Source of the DNA: a bacterium
GTDB lineage: Bacteria; Patescibacteriota; Gracilibacteria; UBA1369; PNNO01
NCBI GenBank assembly: GCA_013824265.1
Contig: PNNO01000005.1
Coordinates: 1-64,000 of the forward strand
Direction: 5' to 3'
Length of the DNA stretch: 64,000 nt
Each line of letters opens with the position of its first letter. The stretch's first letter is position 1. The notes under the pieces are model-generated. The model ran no database searches and was not told where the DNA came from. It was given only the letters and a program-made list of their open reading frames with translations. Positions 8,342 to 18,169 of the stretch are shown here, in pieces. Position numbers and translations under genes: made by a program.

Positions 8342-9511
8342 TTATTTAAGAAATTTCGCAGATTGCAATTTTAAAGCCTCGGCTTTATCCGTTTTTTCCC
8401 ATGTAAAGTCATCATCTTCCCGTCCAAAATGTCCGTATGCCGCCGTTTTGCGATAAATAGGCCTTAGTAAATTTAACCCGTTTATAATTCCGGCCGGAGT
8501 TAAATCAAAATTCAATAAAACAAGTTTTTCTATTTTATCCACAGCTATTTTTTCCGTGCCAAAACAGTTTACTTTTATGGATAACGGATGAGTCACTCCA
8601 ATGGCGTAAGAAAGCTGAATTTCACACTTCTCGGCAATTCCCGCAGCTACTATGTTCTTTGCCACATAACGCGCCATGTAAGCTGCGCTTCTATCAACTT
8701 TTGTCGCGTCTTTGCCGGAAAAACATCCTCCTCCATGAGCGGCATATCCACCGTAAGTATCAACGATAATTTTTCTTCCTGTAAGTCCCGTGTCCCCCAT
8801 TGGCCCGCCTATAACAAAAACTCCGGTTGGATTTATATAGTATTTGGTTTCTTTATCAACAAGTTTTCCGCAAACCGGCTGTATTACATGCTTTTTTATG
8901 TCAGCTTCAATTTGATTGTGTTTAATATCGGGATTGTGTTGAGCAGATACAACAATTTGATCAACTCTTTTTGGCTTATCATTTTCATACTCGATTGTAA
9001 CTTGCGTTTTACCGTCCGGTCTTAAGTAATCCAAAGTTCCGTTTTTTCTTACTTCTTCAAGCTTCATGGCCAATTTATGCGCCAGTGAAATTGGTAGCGG
9101 CATTAATTCTTTTGTCTCATTACACGCGAATCCAAACATAATTCCCTGATCTCCCGCGCCCAAATTTTTGTCGATTACATGCTTTTTATTAACGCCAACC
9201 GCTATATCCGGACTCTGTTCGTGAATTGAAGTTATAACCGAGCAAGTCTCGTAATCAAATCCATATTTTGCTCTTGTATAACCGATCTCTTTAACGACAT
9301 TCCTTGCAATTGTTTGAATGTCCACGTAACAATCGGTTGTAATTTCGCCTGCGACAAAAACCAAACCCGTTGTAACAAGTGTTTCACACGCAACACGTCC
9401 ATATGGATCTTGTTCCAAAATTGCGTCCAAGATAGCGTCCGAGATTTGATCGGCAAGTTTATCCGGATGACCGCTTGTTACCGATTCTGAAGTGAAAAAA
9501 TGTTTGCTCAT
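8342..9511 (-). CDS. metK: S-adenosylmethionine synthase
   Basis: It makes S-adenosylmethionine from methionine and ATP. The 389-residue product begins [18 protein letters not shown], the family's usual N-terminus. The open frame extends 22 codons further upstream (to 9577), but that extension has no homologous character, so the ATG at 9511 was chosen. Diagnostic motifs are [10 protein letters not shown] (ATP-binding loop) and the glycine-rich [15 protein letters not shown]. It leads a metK-ahcY pair, which covers synthesis of SAM and removal of its by-product. The divergent glycosyltransferase start leaves about 110 bp for promoters of both. Confidence 0.95.
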   Translation of the reverse strand: MSKHFFTSESVTSGHPDKLADQISDAILDAILEQDPYGRVACETLVTTGLVFVAGEITTDCYVDIQTIARNVVKEIGYTRAKYGFDYETCSVITSIHEQSPDIAVGVNKKHVIDKNLGAGDQGIMFGFACNETKELMPLPISLAHKLAMKLEEVRKNGTLDYLRPDGKTQVTIEYENDKPKRVDQIVVSAQHNPDIKHNQIEADIKKHVIQPVCGKLVDKETKYYINPTGVFVIGGPMGDTGLTGRKIIVDTYGGYAAHGGGCFSGKDATKVDRSAAYMARYVAKNIVAAGIAEKCEIQLSYAIGVTHPLSIKVNCFGTEKIAVDKIEKLVLLNFDLTPAGIINGLNLLRPIYRKTAAYGHFGREDDDFTWEKTDKAEALKLQSAKFLK

Positions 9512-9620
9512 TTCCCGCTTTATATTAATGAGTCTCGCTAACGCTCGCCTCTGGATACTAGCAAACTGCTGGAACAAAATCCAGTTTATGTTAAACTTAA
9601 GGCAAGTTAATAAGTGGCTT

Positions 9621-10673
9621 ATGGAAAATGCTTATCCGGAGATATCAATTGTTATTGTCGGATACAAGTCAAAAAAATATCTTGATGACTGTTTGAAATC
9701 CATTCAGCATCAGACTTTTTATTCGTTGCAGAAAGTTGAAGTAATTTACATCAACAATGGGTTTATTGATGGAAGCATAGCCCTTATTCAGAGAAATTAC
9801 AGGTGGGTAAGTTCAGTAAGAAATATGAAAAGCGTGGGTATGTCAGCTGTGTTAAATCAGGGGATTAAATATAGTTCCGGTAAATATATCTTGGTTATAA
9901 GTCCCGACGTGATATTGGCGAGTGATTATCTGGACAAGGCATACAAAAAAATGGAGCGTGAAAGTCAGACCGCGGCAATAATGGGCAAAGTTTACAATTA
10001 TGATTTTAATCAGTCCGGAAGAACGGAATATTTTGATACCATTGGTATTTTTTCCGTTGTTGATAGGCAGGTTTTAAGTGCTCGCGGAGTTAAAGATGAA
10101 GGACAATTTGAAGATCAGGAACAGATTTTTAGTGTTCGTAATATCTGCTGTATGTACAGGAGGACGGCTTTGGAAGATGTAAAAATCGATGATGAATACT
10201 TTGATGAAAATCTTATTATGTATTGGGAGGATATAGATTTGTGTTGGAGGCTTAATTTGTTCGGATGGAAGATATTCTTTTTCCCGGGGCTTGTTTCTTA
10301 TCGCTGTATGGATTCAATGAAGGCATCAAATTTGGAAGAAGCTCGCAAAGAAGAGCGGCATGCTTTTCTTATAAATGACAGATTAATGCTTATAAAAAAC
10401 GAGTTTTTTCTTACAATGGTACGTGATTTCCGGCTTCTCCTCTTAAAGTTTTTAATAAAAGAAAATTTCTTTCTTGATAGATGGGTTGCAGGGTTTTTTC
10501 AGTACCTTTCAAAAATCCCAAGTACATATAAAAAACGCAGGGAGATAATGAAGCGAAGACGTGTTTCACGCCTCGAAATGAGGAGATGGTTTATTCGCAA
10601 GAAGAACAGCAGGTACGAGTATTACAAATCAAAAAATCTGTATATTTATGCGCAACTTCCTACGATTTATTAA
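9621..10673 (+). CDS. GT2-family glycosyltransferase
   Basis: A cytoplasmic GT-A-fold enzyme of about 350 residues that probably adds a sugar, perhaps rhamnose, to a lipid-linked or surface glycan. The N-terminus [19 protein letters not shown] is the nucleotide-binding start of GT2 enzymes. A SPDV metal-site-like motif and [11 protein letters not shown] (acceptor-site ED) follow in order. The C-terminal ~100 residues are basic. The frame is open from 9492, but homology starts at the ATG at 9621 (9588 is the alternative). It overlaps the following sugar-phosphate transferase by 26 bp, pointing to a surface-glycan operon. The exact sugar cannot be told. Confidence 0.8.
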   Translation: MENAYPEISIVIVGYKSKKYLDDCLKSIQHQTFYSLQKVEVIYINNGFIDGSIALIQRNYRWVSSVRNMKSVGMSAVLNQGIKYSSGKYILVISPDVILASDYLDKAYKKMERESQTAAIMGKVYNYDFNQSGRTEYFDTIGIFSVVDRQVLSARGVKDEGQFEDQEQIFSVRNICCMYRRTALEDVKIDDEYFDENLIMYWEDIDLCWRLNLFGWKIFFFPGLVSYRCMDSMKASNLEEARKEERHAFLINDRLMLIKNEFFLTMVRDFRLLLLKFLIKENFFLDRWVAGFFQYLSKIPSTYKKRREIMKRRRVSRLEMRRWFIRKKNSRYEYYKSKNLYIYAQLPTIY

Positions 10674-12021
10674 TCAGGGATGGATTTCGATAGTGGTATT
10701 GACGGCTTCGGACCTGGTGTTTTTTATGATTTCTTTTTTTAGCGCGTACTTTATAAGAAGTGCTTTCGGCGGAATTCAGCCTGTTGTGGTTTATTTGCAT
10801 GCTATTCCTGTATCATTTTTTATTCTGGTTTTGGTGTTTTATTTTTTCGGCCTATACGAGCAAAGGATAAGAATAAATGGCATGAGTGAGGTATATACTG
10901 TTTTCAAGGCGATTTTAATGACGGCCGTTTTACTCATGGCCGGTTCGTTTTTATACAAGTACGATTATTCTCGCGGATTTGTAATTATCTTTATAACTTC
11001 CGCGCTTTTTTTTATGAATATTGGTAGGGTTTTTATAAGAGTTTTTAGAAAGTGGTTTATAAAACGCGGAAAACTGGTTGTTAATATTTTGATTATAGGA
11101 GCGGGAAAACCGGGGAAAAAACTTGCGGAGCAAATAGAAAAATACAGAGATTTTGGTTACAACATTGTTGGATTTATTGATGATAATGTTAATAAGGAAA
11201 AAGCCGGGGTGCCTGTTCTTGGTAGCGTTAAGGAGATTATGGAGCAGATAAAACTTCACGAAGTATCTGTTGTTTATGTTGCCGACCCTACGATGCCGCA
11301 CGAAAAAATGCTTGAGTTGATGGTTGATTGCGAGCACTTAAATATTAAATTTAAATTGGTTTCAAACCTTTACGAAATTCTTGCCGGAAGCATAGATATA
11401 AATCAGATCGAGGGCATTCCGACCATAGATGTAAGGCCTAAAAAAGCACTTTGGTGGTACAGATTTATTAAGCGTTTGTTTGATATTGTTTTTTCGTTTA
11501 TTGGGCTTGTTATTCTATCGCCAATTTGGTTTTTGATTGTTATTTTGATTCGCATGGACTCTCCCGGGAAGGCTTTGTTTAAACAAGAAAGGGTTGGGAA
11601 AGAAGGAAGAATTTTCAGTATGTATAAATTCAGAACAATGAAAAATGAATCCAACTTGTATGAAGAAGCACCAAAAAATGCCGATGATAAGCGGATAACA
11701 AAGATAGGTAAATTTTTGCGCAAAACAAGTTTGGACGAACTTCCTCAGTTTATAAATATTTTAAAAGGTGAAATGTCTCTTGTTGGACCAAGGCCGGAAA
11801 TGCCTTTTATTGTGGAAAAATATTCAAAATGGCAAAGAAAAAGACTTGAAGTTAAACCTGGGTTAACCGGGCTTTGGCAAATTCTGGGTAGAAAAGATCT
11901 GCCTCTTCATGAGAATATAGAGTACGATTTTTACTATATCCAAAACCAATCTTTGCTTCTGGATTTGGTCATAATAATAAAGACCGTTTGGATAGTCATT
12001 ACAGGCAAAGGTGCGTATTAA
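10648..12021 (+). CDS. polyprenyl glycosylphosphotransferase (WbaP/WcaJ type)
   Basis: It starts glycan synthesis by moving a sugar phosphate from a UDP-sugar to undecaprenyl phosphate at the inner membrane face. The 457-residue protein has four predicted N-terminal membrane helices (about 10-130), a Rossmann-like CoA-binding domain beginning NILIIGAGKPGKK, a further membrane segment near 275, and the catalytic bacterial sugar transferase domain with KFRTMK, TSLDELPQ, SLVGPRPE and KPGLTGLWQ. It sits between a GT2 enzyme and an O-antigen ligase/polymerase-like protein. Together the three can initiate, extend and polymerise or ligate a glycan, possibly the polymer bound by the SLH proteins (inference). 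Confidence 0.9.
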   Translation: MRNFLRFINQGWISIVVLTASDLVFFMISFFSAYFIRSAFGGIQPVVVYLHAIPVSFFILVLVFYFFGLYEQRIRINGMSEVYTVFKAILMTAVLLMAGSFLYKYDYSRGFVIIFITSALFFMNIGRVFIRVFRKWFIKRGKLVVNILIIGAGKPGKKLAEQIEKYRDFGYNIVGFIDDNVNKEKAGVPVLGSVKEIMEQIKLHEVSVVYVADPTMPHEKMLELMVDCEHLNIKFKLVSNLYEILAGSIDINQIEGIPTIDVRPKKALWWYRFIKRLFDIVFSFIGLVILSPIWFLIVILIRMDSPGKALFKQERVGKEGRIFSMYKFRTMKNESNLYEEAPKNADDKRITKIGKFLRKTSLDELPQFINILKGEMSLVGPRPEMPFIVEKYSKWQRKRLEVKPGLTGLWQILGRKDLPLHENIEYDFYYIQNQSLLLDLVIIIKTVWIVITGKGAY

Positions 12022-12037
12022 TTTTTAAATAAAAAGT

Positions 12038-13996
12038 ATGAGACAAAAATTTCAAAATCTTGTAAGTACGGCCATAGAATGGCTTATATATCTTTCCGTC
12101 TTTTTAATCCCTTTGATTTTTATTCCGCAGGTCGCGTCTGTTTTTGCGACACCAAAATTGTACGCGTTTAGAGCTATTACACTTGTTATAATTTTACTAT
12201 GGGGCGTTGGACTTTTGCTCGGAAAAAAAGTCCGGGCAAGGTGGACTCCGGTGCTTTGGTTTTTTATAGCGTATGGATTTATTTCGATTATTAATACGTT
12301 TGTTTCCGTAAATATCTGGAGCAGTCTTTTTGGCATCTACGGCAGGTTTATAGGGATTTTTGCAGTTCTGCATCTTCTTCTCTGGAGCTTTATAATCTTT
12401 AATGAAATAAACACAAGGAGGAAGATTTTGAACGTTTTAAAGGTGTCGGTTGTAACGGCTGTTTTAATATCGGTTTACGGAATTCTTCAGTACTTTGATT
12501 TGTTTGTTAATATTTTTTATTGGACGCAGGATCCGCTTGAAAGGGCTTTTGGAACTATAGGACACAGCAATCACACGGCTGCTTATCTTGGTATTAATTT
12601 GGTTATTTTGATTGGGCTTATTCGCACATCTTCGTTTGGCTGGAAGAAGATTTCTTTTTGGATGAGTTTGATTTTGCTTTCGATCGCAATTATTTTTACG
12701 GCGAGTAGAGGCGGTATTTTTGCCGTTGGGGTAGCGCTTGTTTTGTGGCTGATTTACGGTCTTCGTACGGTTGGATTTAAAAAAGATCTTAAAAAATACG
12801 GGAAGGTTGTTATCTCAATTCTGACTATTTTGCTTATAGGCGTAGTTACTTTTAGGGATCAAATAAAGACTCTTCCGATTATTGAAAGATCAATTGCCAC
12901 GGTTAGTTATGTTCAAGAAGGGAACATGCCGGACCGTTTGAGCTGGTGGCTTAGTACATTTGAAATGATTAAGGGTAAGCCGCTTTTGGGACATGGGCTT
13001 TCAACCTACAGGGACGTTTACAATAAATACAGGCGCGCGGATTTTAAAACTCCGGACGATGCCCAGGACAGTATTACTCCTCAGTCGGCACACAATGAAT
13101 ATTTAACAATAGCGGCGGGGCAGGGAATTATAGGGCTGGCTTCATATTTGTTAATTATAATAGCGGTATTTGTTTCGGCGCGTAATTTTATGAAGCGCGC
13201 GAAAGATTGGGAGGATAGAGTTATCGCGTATTCAATTGGTATGGGAATAGTTGTTTACCTTGCGCAGGTTATTTTGAGTTTTGGCGTGGTGGCAACTTTA
13301 TTTGCCTTGTATACACTTTTTGGATTGCTTCTTTCAATTTCGCATATAGACGAAAAACCGCTTGAGAAAGACCTTGGTATTGTTGCAAGAGGAATCATGG
13401 CTATGCTTATTTTTGTTTTTGTTATAGTTGGATGTGTGTTTTCATTCTTTTCACTTGCCGCCGAATATCATTATCAGCAAGCCGAATCGGACATTGCCAG
13501 AAGAAATATTGAGCAGGCTTTTAATAATTATGACAGGGCTTTATTTTATATGCCGAAAATTTCTCAGTACTATGAAGGTTATGGAGATTTTATGTTTAAA
13601 TTGGGAATCAGTATGCCTGAAGGGTCTCAGGAACCTTACCTGTTAGATGCCATTGCCCATTATAAGGAAAGTCTTAAATACAACAATCATCTTCCTCATG
13701 TGTACATGAATACTTCACTTGCGTATTCAAGGTTGGCCATTGAAATTGAAAACAAAGACAAAGTTCTTAAGGATATTTTTACCAATGAATCTTTAAATTA
13801 TTTAAAAGATTCAATTGCGATAGCTCGTAACAATCCCTTCTATCCTTACAAATATGCCGAGATGTTTTTGTTTTATGAAAGATATGACGAAGCTTTCGAG
13901 CAGTATAACGCGGCTCTTGCGATAAGAAATCCTTACAAAGATATTGAGGAAAAATTAAAGACTCTCGATGGTCGGCTAGGGTCGGTTTCGGAGTAG
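12038..13996 (+). CDS. O-antigen ligase/polymerase-like membrane protein with C-terminal TPR region
   Basis: A 652-residue polytopic protein with about eleven hydrophobic helices (about 15-460) and a large extracytoplasmic loop carrying GHGLSTYRDVY and SAHNEYL, the hallmark region of the Wzy_C/WaaL family. The last ~170 residues are soluble and helical with TPR-like periodicity (NIEQAFNNYDRAL, EAFEQYNAALA). WaaL-family proteins ligate or polymerise lipid-linked glycans, and related TPR forms glycosylate surface proteins. It is 16 bp downstream of the phosphotransferase gene. Its 3' end overlaps the convergent YibE/F gene by 21 bp. Confidence 0.85.
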   Translation: MRQKFQNLVSTAIEWLIYLSVFLIPLIFIPQVASVFATPKLYAFRAITLVIILLWGVGLLLGKKVRARWTPVLWFFIAYGFISIINTFVSVNIWSSLFGIYGRFIGIFAVLHLLLWSFIIFNEINTRRKILNVLKVSVVTAVLISVYGILQYFDLFVNIFYWTQDPLERAFGTIGHSNHTAAYLGINLVILIGLIRTSSFGWKKISFWMSLILLSIAIIFTASRGGIFAVGVALVLWLIYGLRTVGFKKDLKKYGKVVISILTILLIGVVTFRDQIKTLPIIERSIATVSYVQEGNMPDRLSWWLSTFEMIKGKPLLGHGLSTYRDVYNKYRRADFKTPDDAQDSITPQSAHNEYLTIAAGQGIIGLASYLLIIIAVFVSARNFMKRAKDWEDRVIAYSIGMGIVVYLAQVILSFGVVATLFALYTLFGLLLSISHIDEKPLEKDLGIVARGIMAMLIFVFVIVGCVFSFFSLAAEYHYQQAESDIARRNIEQAFNNYDRALFYMPKISQYYEGYGDFMFKLGISMPEGSQEPYLLDAIAHYKESLKYNNHLPHVYMNTSLAYSRLAIEIENKDKVLKDIFTNESLNYLKDSIAIARNNPFYPYKYAEMFLFYERYDEAFEQYNAALAIRNPYKDIEEKLKTLDGRLGSVSE

Positions 13997-15100
13997 AAAT
14001 GCGCTTGTAAATGCGGTTACCGGCGTGGCTATTAAAAGCCCGAAGCTGCCGGAAATTGATCGTACTATTTCCGCCGCCATAAAGTCGAAATTGATAACAT
14101 TTATAAATCCAAAGTTATCCATTGAGAAAAGTAAAAGCAGAGGTAGTGAGCTTCCAACATATGCCAGAATAAGTGTGTTGGACATTGTTCCTATCGTGTC
14201 TTTTCCAACTTGCATTCCGGCTTTAAAAAGGCTTTTTCTGGTTGAGTCTTTGTGAGCGATATAAACTTCGTTAACGGCTGACGCTATTGTCATTCCAACA
14301 TCCATTACGGCTCCGAGAGCACCTATCATTATGCTTGCAAAAAATATGTTTGAGAAATTAAGATCCGGCCTGTTTACATACAATATTCTGGCGTCTTCAT
14401 CTGAAAGTCCGCTTAAAATAGCCAAATTCCCAACCAGATAGGCGATTATTGCCGCGCATAAAACTCCGGACAGAGCTCCCAAAATTGTACTTACAGCCTT
14501 TCTGTTGAATCCGGCTATCAAAAATATGGTTATGGGCGCAACTGCAATTGAAATAATTACCGCAAGCATAAGCGCGTTATATCCTTTAAGTGTTAGCGGT
14601 ATTAATATGAAAAATATTGCGCCAACAGTTATAACCAAACCGATAAGTGCTCTTACTCCTTTCATTCTTCCAAGCACAATAAGTCCGATAAAAAACAGCG
14701 CCACAAAAATAATCATTATGTCGTTACGGATAAAATCTATCGCGTAACCCTCAAAAGAACCGTCATTATAAACCTTTAAAAGGAGCATTACTTTGTCTCC
14801 TTTTTCCAAATATACGTCGTAGATTTGACCCGTTATTTCGTTTATTGACGAGAAAATAATACCCTTATAATCTCCTTCGAGTACTTCGTATGTAACGTTT
14901 TGAATTGTGTTAAATTGTGGATCTCCCTGCGCCGGATCGTACAAGGGGTCTTCAGGATGAACCTGTATTTTTTGTTCCGTTAATTCATTTACCTGTCCTT
15001 TGGCATAAATTGATTCCTTAGGTATTTCTATGGGTGATTGGGCAAAAACTACATTTGTCGATGTGCAAAAAATTATTATCGAAAGAAAAATCTTTTTCAT
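13976..15100 (-). CDS. YibE/F-family membrane protein
   Basis: A 374-residue protein with a signal-type N-terminus (MKKIFLSIIIFC..., ending FAQ), a soluble extracytoplasmic domain of about 110 residues, and seven or eight membrane helices. The phrase GALGAVMDVGMTIASAV and the following AGMQVGKDTIGTMSNTLILAYVGSSLP segment match the YibE/F family, whose function is unknown (a transport role has been suggested). The frame is open to 15358, but the ATG at 15100 starts the signal peptide and the extension is antisense to queG. Confidence 0.85.
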   Translation of the reverse strand: MKKIFLSIIIFCTSTNVVFAQSPIEIPKESIYAKGQVNELTEQKIQVHPEDPLYDPAQGDPQFNTIQNVTYEVLEGDYKGIIFSSINEITGQIYDVYLEKGDKVMLLLKVYNDGSFEGYAIDFIRNDIMIIFVALFFIGLIVLGRMKGVRALIGLVITVGAIFFILIPLTLKGYNALMLAVIISIAVAPITIFLIAGFNRKAVSTILGALSGVLCAAIIAYLVGNLAILSGLSDEDARILYVNRPDLNFSNIFFASIMIGALGAVMDVGMTIASAVNEVYIAHKDSTRKSLFKAGMQVGKDTIGTMSNTLILAYVGSSLPLLLLFSMDNFGFINVINFDFMAAEIVRSISGSFGLLIATPVTAFTSAFLLRNRP

Positions 15101-15108
15101 ATTAAAAG

Positions 15109-15137
15109 TTAATAGTTCGCAGTTAGTAGTGTATATT
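15109..15137 (+). promoter_or_regulatory. queG promoter, probably leaderless
   Basis: TTAATA (15109-15114) and TATATT (15132-15137) are 17 bp apart. The ATG of queG lies only 6 nt after the minus-10 box, so transcription would begin at or next to the start codon. Confidence 0.5.
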
Positions 15138-15143
15138 TGCCGT

Positions 15144-16052
15144 ATGAATAAAGCTATTAAAAATTTTGCAAAATTGCTTGGTTTCCACCTTGTTTCAATT
15201 GTACCCGTAAAGGTTTTTAAGAATGACGAGAAATATTTATACGACTGGATAGATAAAGGTTTTGCAGCCGATCTTGAATATATGAAAAAAGATCCCGGGC
15301 GCAGAAGCGATCCTTCAAAAAGTTTGCCTGAGGCAAAGAGTGTTATTTGTCTCGCCATGAATTATTATCAGGATCGTGAGGGAAAAGTTGAGAGTGGGAA
15401 AGTGGCAAGATACGCGTGGGGAAAGGATTATCACATTGTGATTGAAAAGAAATTAAAAAAGATCAGACAGTTTATTATTGAAAATTCGGATGGGAGTTTA
15501 ACAAAAAAAGATTTCAAATTATACAATGATGCCGGGCCATTTTTGGAGCGTGCATATGCGGTAAAAGCCGGCTTTGGATTTATAGGTAAAAACACGATGC
15601 TTATTACAAAAGATTATGGCTCGTGGGTTTTTCTCGCTGAAATTATCACAACTTTAGAGCTAAAATATGATGATCCGGTTGATCAAAAAATGTCGTGCGG
15701 AACGTGTACAAAGTGTATGGATTCATGCCCGACAAAAGCCTTAAATGGCGCATACTCGGTTGATGCCAATAAATGTATTTCTTATCAAACAATTGAGAAA
15801 AAAGGCGCTGTGTCGGTTGATACAAAAGGGAATGTTTTTGGTTGCGATATTTGTCAGGAAGTTTGTCCTCATAATTGTCGCGCAAAAAAAACCGATGTTG
15901 AAGAATTCCTTAATCATATAGCAGGGCCAAATTTGGATGCCGATAAAACATGTAGTATGTCGGAAGATGAATTCTTGGCCAAATATAGCGGTTCGCCGAT
16001 TAAACGCGCGGGTTTGAAAAAACTTAAAAATACATTCGAAAATATGGTATGA
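15144..16052 (+). CDS. queG: epoxyqueuosine reductase
   Basis: It carries out the last step of queuosine synthesis in tRNA, reducing epoxyqueuosine with a cobalamin and two 4Fe-4S clusters. The product is 302 residues, shorter than the ~380 of E. coli QueG and lacking its C-terminal HEAT-like part. Cluster motifs CGTCTKCMDSCP and CDICQEVCPHNC are both complete. The frame is open from 15030, but the conserved N-terminus starts at the ATG at 15144, just after a promoter. The cobalamin adenosyltransferase gene 400 bp downstream is consistent with B12 use, although QueG itself does not need the adenosyl form. Confidence 0.9.
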   Translation: MNKAIKNFAKLLGFHLVSIVPVKVFKNDEKYLYDWIDKGFAADLEYMKKDPGRRSDPSKSLPEAKSVICLAMNYYQDREGKVESGKVARYAWGKDYHIVIEKKLKKIRQFIIENSDGSLTKKDFKLYNDAGPFLERAYAVKAGFGFIGKNTMLITKDYGSWVFLAEIITTLELKYDDPVDQKMSCGTCTKCMDSCPTKALNGAYSVDANKCISYQTIEKKGAVSVDTKGNVFGCDICQEVCPHNCRAKKTDVEEFLNHIAGPNLDADKTCSMSEDEFLAKYSGSPIKRAGLKKLKNTFENMV

Positions 16053-16077
16053 TCCTTTTTGTCTTAATAAAAAAATT

Positions 16078-16455
16078 ATGAAAAAACATTTACCTTTTAT
16101 CGCTAACGTTGTAGTTGTTTTTATAGGTTTGCTTGGGCTTAAAGCTCCTTATATTACTGACGCAATTATGTCGGTTGGGCTTGGAGGGTTTATGGATCCG
16201 GCCTTATTACAGCCACTTTTTATACTTTTTGTTGTTGTGGCCATTTACGCACAATTCGGAAAAGCGCGTGAGGATTTAAGTTTTATGCCGCTCATCATGG
16301 AGCTTGTTGTCGGAATCGTAGCCTTCCTTTTTATTTTCCCGCTGCAAAATATCATTGTCGGGTACATATCTCTCGCGGCAATTGTCTACATAATGATTGC
16401 ACCCGCAATAAATAAGCGTTTACAGAAAAGAAAAGTGGTTAAAATAAAAGCCTAG
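16078..16455 (+). CDS. small four-helix membrane protein of unknown function
   Basis: 125 residues with four hydrophobic segments (about 5-23, 27-58, 71-92 and 94-110) and a basic C-terminus (NKRLQKRKVVKIKA) that should remain in the cytoplasm. It starts 25 bp after queG and may be co-transcribed. No family was recognised. Its stop overlaps the convergent adenosyltransferase gene by 4 bp. Confidence 0.6.
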   Translation: MKKHLPFIANVVVVFIGLLGLKAPYITDAIMSVGLGGFMDPALLQPLFILFVVVAIYAQFGKAREDLSFMPLIMELVVGIVAFLFIFPLQNIIVGYISLAAIVYIMIAPAINKRLQKRKVVKIKA

Positions 16456-16943
16456 GCGATAATGTCTTTTCCTTTATTGGCGCTTCTTGCGAGCGTAAAA
16501 AGCAAGTCGGAAAGCCTGTTTAAATAAGGAATTACGTTTTTGTGCAGTCCTTCGTTTTCGGATAATGCCACGGCAGTTCTTTCCGCTCTCCTGCAAATCG
16601 TTCTGGCCGCATGAAGATGTCCTGCAAGTTTTGTTCCTCCGGGAAGAATAAAGTGATTTAACGGCTTTAAAGAAGCTGAAAATTCGTCGATTATCAATTC
16701 AAGTTTTTTTACTTTTTCCTCGTCAAAGTTAGTGTCTGAGGCAAGAATAAAAAGATCATGCTGGATATCCAAAAGAATTGTTTTTAAATTTTTGTTTCGT
16801 GAAAATGAGGCTGCAAGGCCTATAAAAGAGCTTAACTCGTCAATATCGCCGTACGTGTCAATTCGCAAAGAGTTTTTTGAAATCCTTTTGCCGTCTCGAA
16901 GCGAAGTTGTCCCGTCGTCACCATTTTTAGTGTATATTTTCAT
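16452..16943 (-). CDS. cob(I)alamin adenosyltransferase, PduO type
   Basis: It transfers the adenosyl group of ATP to cob(I)alamin to form coenzyme B12. The 163-residue all-helical protein shows the N-terminal ATP loop YTKNGDDGTTSLRDGKRI, the RIDTYGDIDELSSFIG region and the C-terminal RAERTAVAL...YLNRLSDLLF signature. The ATG at 16943 is preferred over an in-frame TTG two codons earlier. No B12-dependent mutase lies in this window. A class II ribonucleotide reductase elsewhere in the genome would be the obvious user (inference). Confidence 0.9.
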   Translation of the reverse strand: MKIYTKNGDDGTTSLRDGKRISKNSLRIDTYGDIDELSSFIGLAASFSRNKNLKTILLDIQHDLFILASDTNFDEEKVKKLELIIDEFSASLKPLNHFILPGGTKLAGHLHAARTICRRAERTAVALSENEGLHKNVIPYLNRLSDLLFTLARSANKGKDIIA

Positions 16944-17016
16944 GCGCAAATGATAACATAGCTTCCTTTAAAATGAAAAATCTGGCAGAATGTGCCCGGT
17001 TTTAACAATAAAGAAA

Positions 17017-17571
17017 ATGGATATAAAGAAACTTGAAGAAGTTGGCGTACAGTTCTTAAAATCCCTTGATGACGATCCAAAAAGGGAAGGATTGCTTGAT
17101 ACTCCAAAAAGATTCGCCGCCGCATGTAAAGCATTATATTCCGGATATAACCAAAAACCTGAAGACGTAATGCGTGTTTTTGATGATGAAAGCTACGATG
17201 AGATGATAGTTGTTAAAGATATTGAATTTTACAGCACTTGCGAGCATCATTTGATTCCTTTTTATGGCAAAGCCCATATTGGTTATATTCCAAACGGGAA
17301 GATAGCCGGCTTATCAAAAATGCCAAGAATTGTTGAAATATTTTCGCGCAGATTACAGAATCAGGAAAGACTTACTTCTCAGATAGCAAAGGCCATGGAC
17401 GACCTTCTTAAGCCAAAAGGCGTGGGTGTCATCCTTGAGGCAAAACATCTTTGCATGATGGCTCGCGGGGTTGAAAAGCAGAATGCCGTTGTAACAACTT
17501 CAACCTTAACGGGACTATTTAAAAACAACATAAACACAAGATCGGAATTCTTAAGACATCTTGAAAGATAA
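17017..17571 (+). CDS. folE: GTP cyclohydrolase I
   Basis: It converts GTP to 7,8-dihydroneopterin triphosphate, the first step to folate and also to queuosine-type deazapurines. The 184-residue product has the zinc and active-site motif STCEHHLIPF, the GLSKMPRIV segment and KHLCMMARG with the third zinc ligand. An earlier in-frame ATG exists at 16990; the ATG at 17017 fits the family N-terminus better. RecR starts 2 nt after its stop. Folate is needed here by PurN and PurH. Confidence 0.93.
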   Translation: MDIKKLEEVGVQFLKSLDDDPKREGLLDTPKRFAAACKALYSGYNQKPEDVMRVFDDESYDEMIVVKDIEFYSTCEHHLIPFYGKAHIGYIPNGKIAGLSKMPRIVEIFSRRLQNQERLTSQIAKAMDDLLKPKGVGVILEAKHLCMMARGVEKQNAVVTTSTLTGLFKNNINTRSEFLRHLER

Positions 17572-17572
17572 T

Positions 17573-18169
17573 ATGCTTCCTCCTTCACTGCAAAAATTAA
17601 TTGATGAGCTTGCAAAGCTCCCGGGGATAGGCCCAAAAACGGCCCAGCGTCTTGCCGTACATCTGCTTAAATCTCCGCATGTAAGAATAAAACCGCTTGG
17701 AGAAGCACTACTTTCCCTTAAGGATGGACTTTCTTTTTGTGAAGAATGTTGGCATGTTACAGAGGTTTCACCATGTAATATTTGCTGTGACGGGCAGAGA
17801 GATAAGACTAAAATATGCGTTGTTGAAGAAGTTTTGGACGTTATAGCAATTGAGAAAACAGGTAAATACAGAGGGCTTTATCATGTGCTTCACGGAGTAC
17901 TTTCACCTATTGATGGCGTTAGCGCGGATCACTTAAAAATTGCCGAACTTTTTTCAAGAATGAATCGTCACCCAGAGGTAACGGAGCTTGTTCTTGCAAC
18001 AAATCCAAGCTTGGAAGGCGAGGCTACGGCGCTTTACATTCAAAAGTATCTTGTTGATAAAAATATTTCCATAACAAGAATCGCGCGCGGACTTCCTATT
18101 GGCGCAGATCTAGAATACGCAGATGCGGTAACTCTTGGGAAAGCTCTTCAAAATCGAACGGACTATTAG
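17573..18169 (+). CDS. recR: recombination mediator RecR
   Basis: With RecO/RecF it helps load RecA at gaps. The 198-residue protein has the helix-hairpin-helix LAKLPGIGPKTAQRLA (about 11-26), the four-cysteine zinc finger CEEC...CNIC, the Toprim start ICVVEEVLDVIAIE, and the conserved C-terminal LEYADAVTLGKAL. The start was set at the ATG directly after folE (17573); an overlapping upstream ATG at 17561 is less likely. Its last 74 bp overlap the 3' end of the convergent ispE, an unusually long convergent overlap. Confidence 0.95.
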   Translation: MLPPSLQKLIDELAKLPGIGPKTAQRLAVHLLKSPHVRIKPLGEALLSLKDGLSFCEECWHVTEVSPCNICCDGQRDKTKICVVEEVLDVIAIEKTGKYRGLYHVLHGVLSPIDGVSADHLKIAELFSRMNRHPEVTELVLATNPSLEGEATALYIQKYLVDKNISITRIARGLPIGADLEYADAVTLGKALQNRTDY

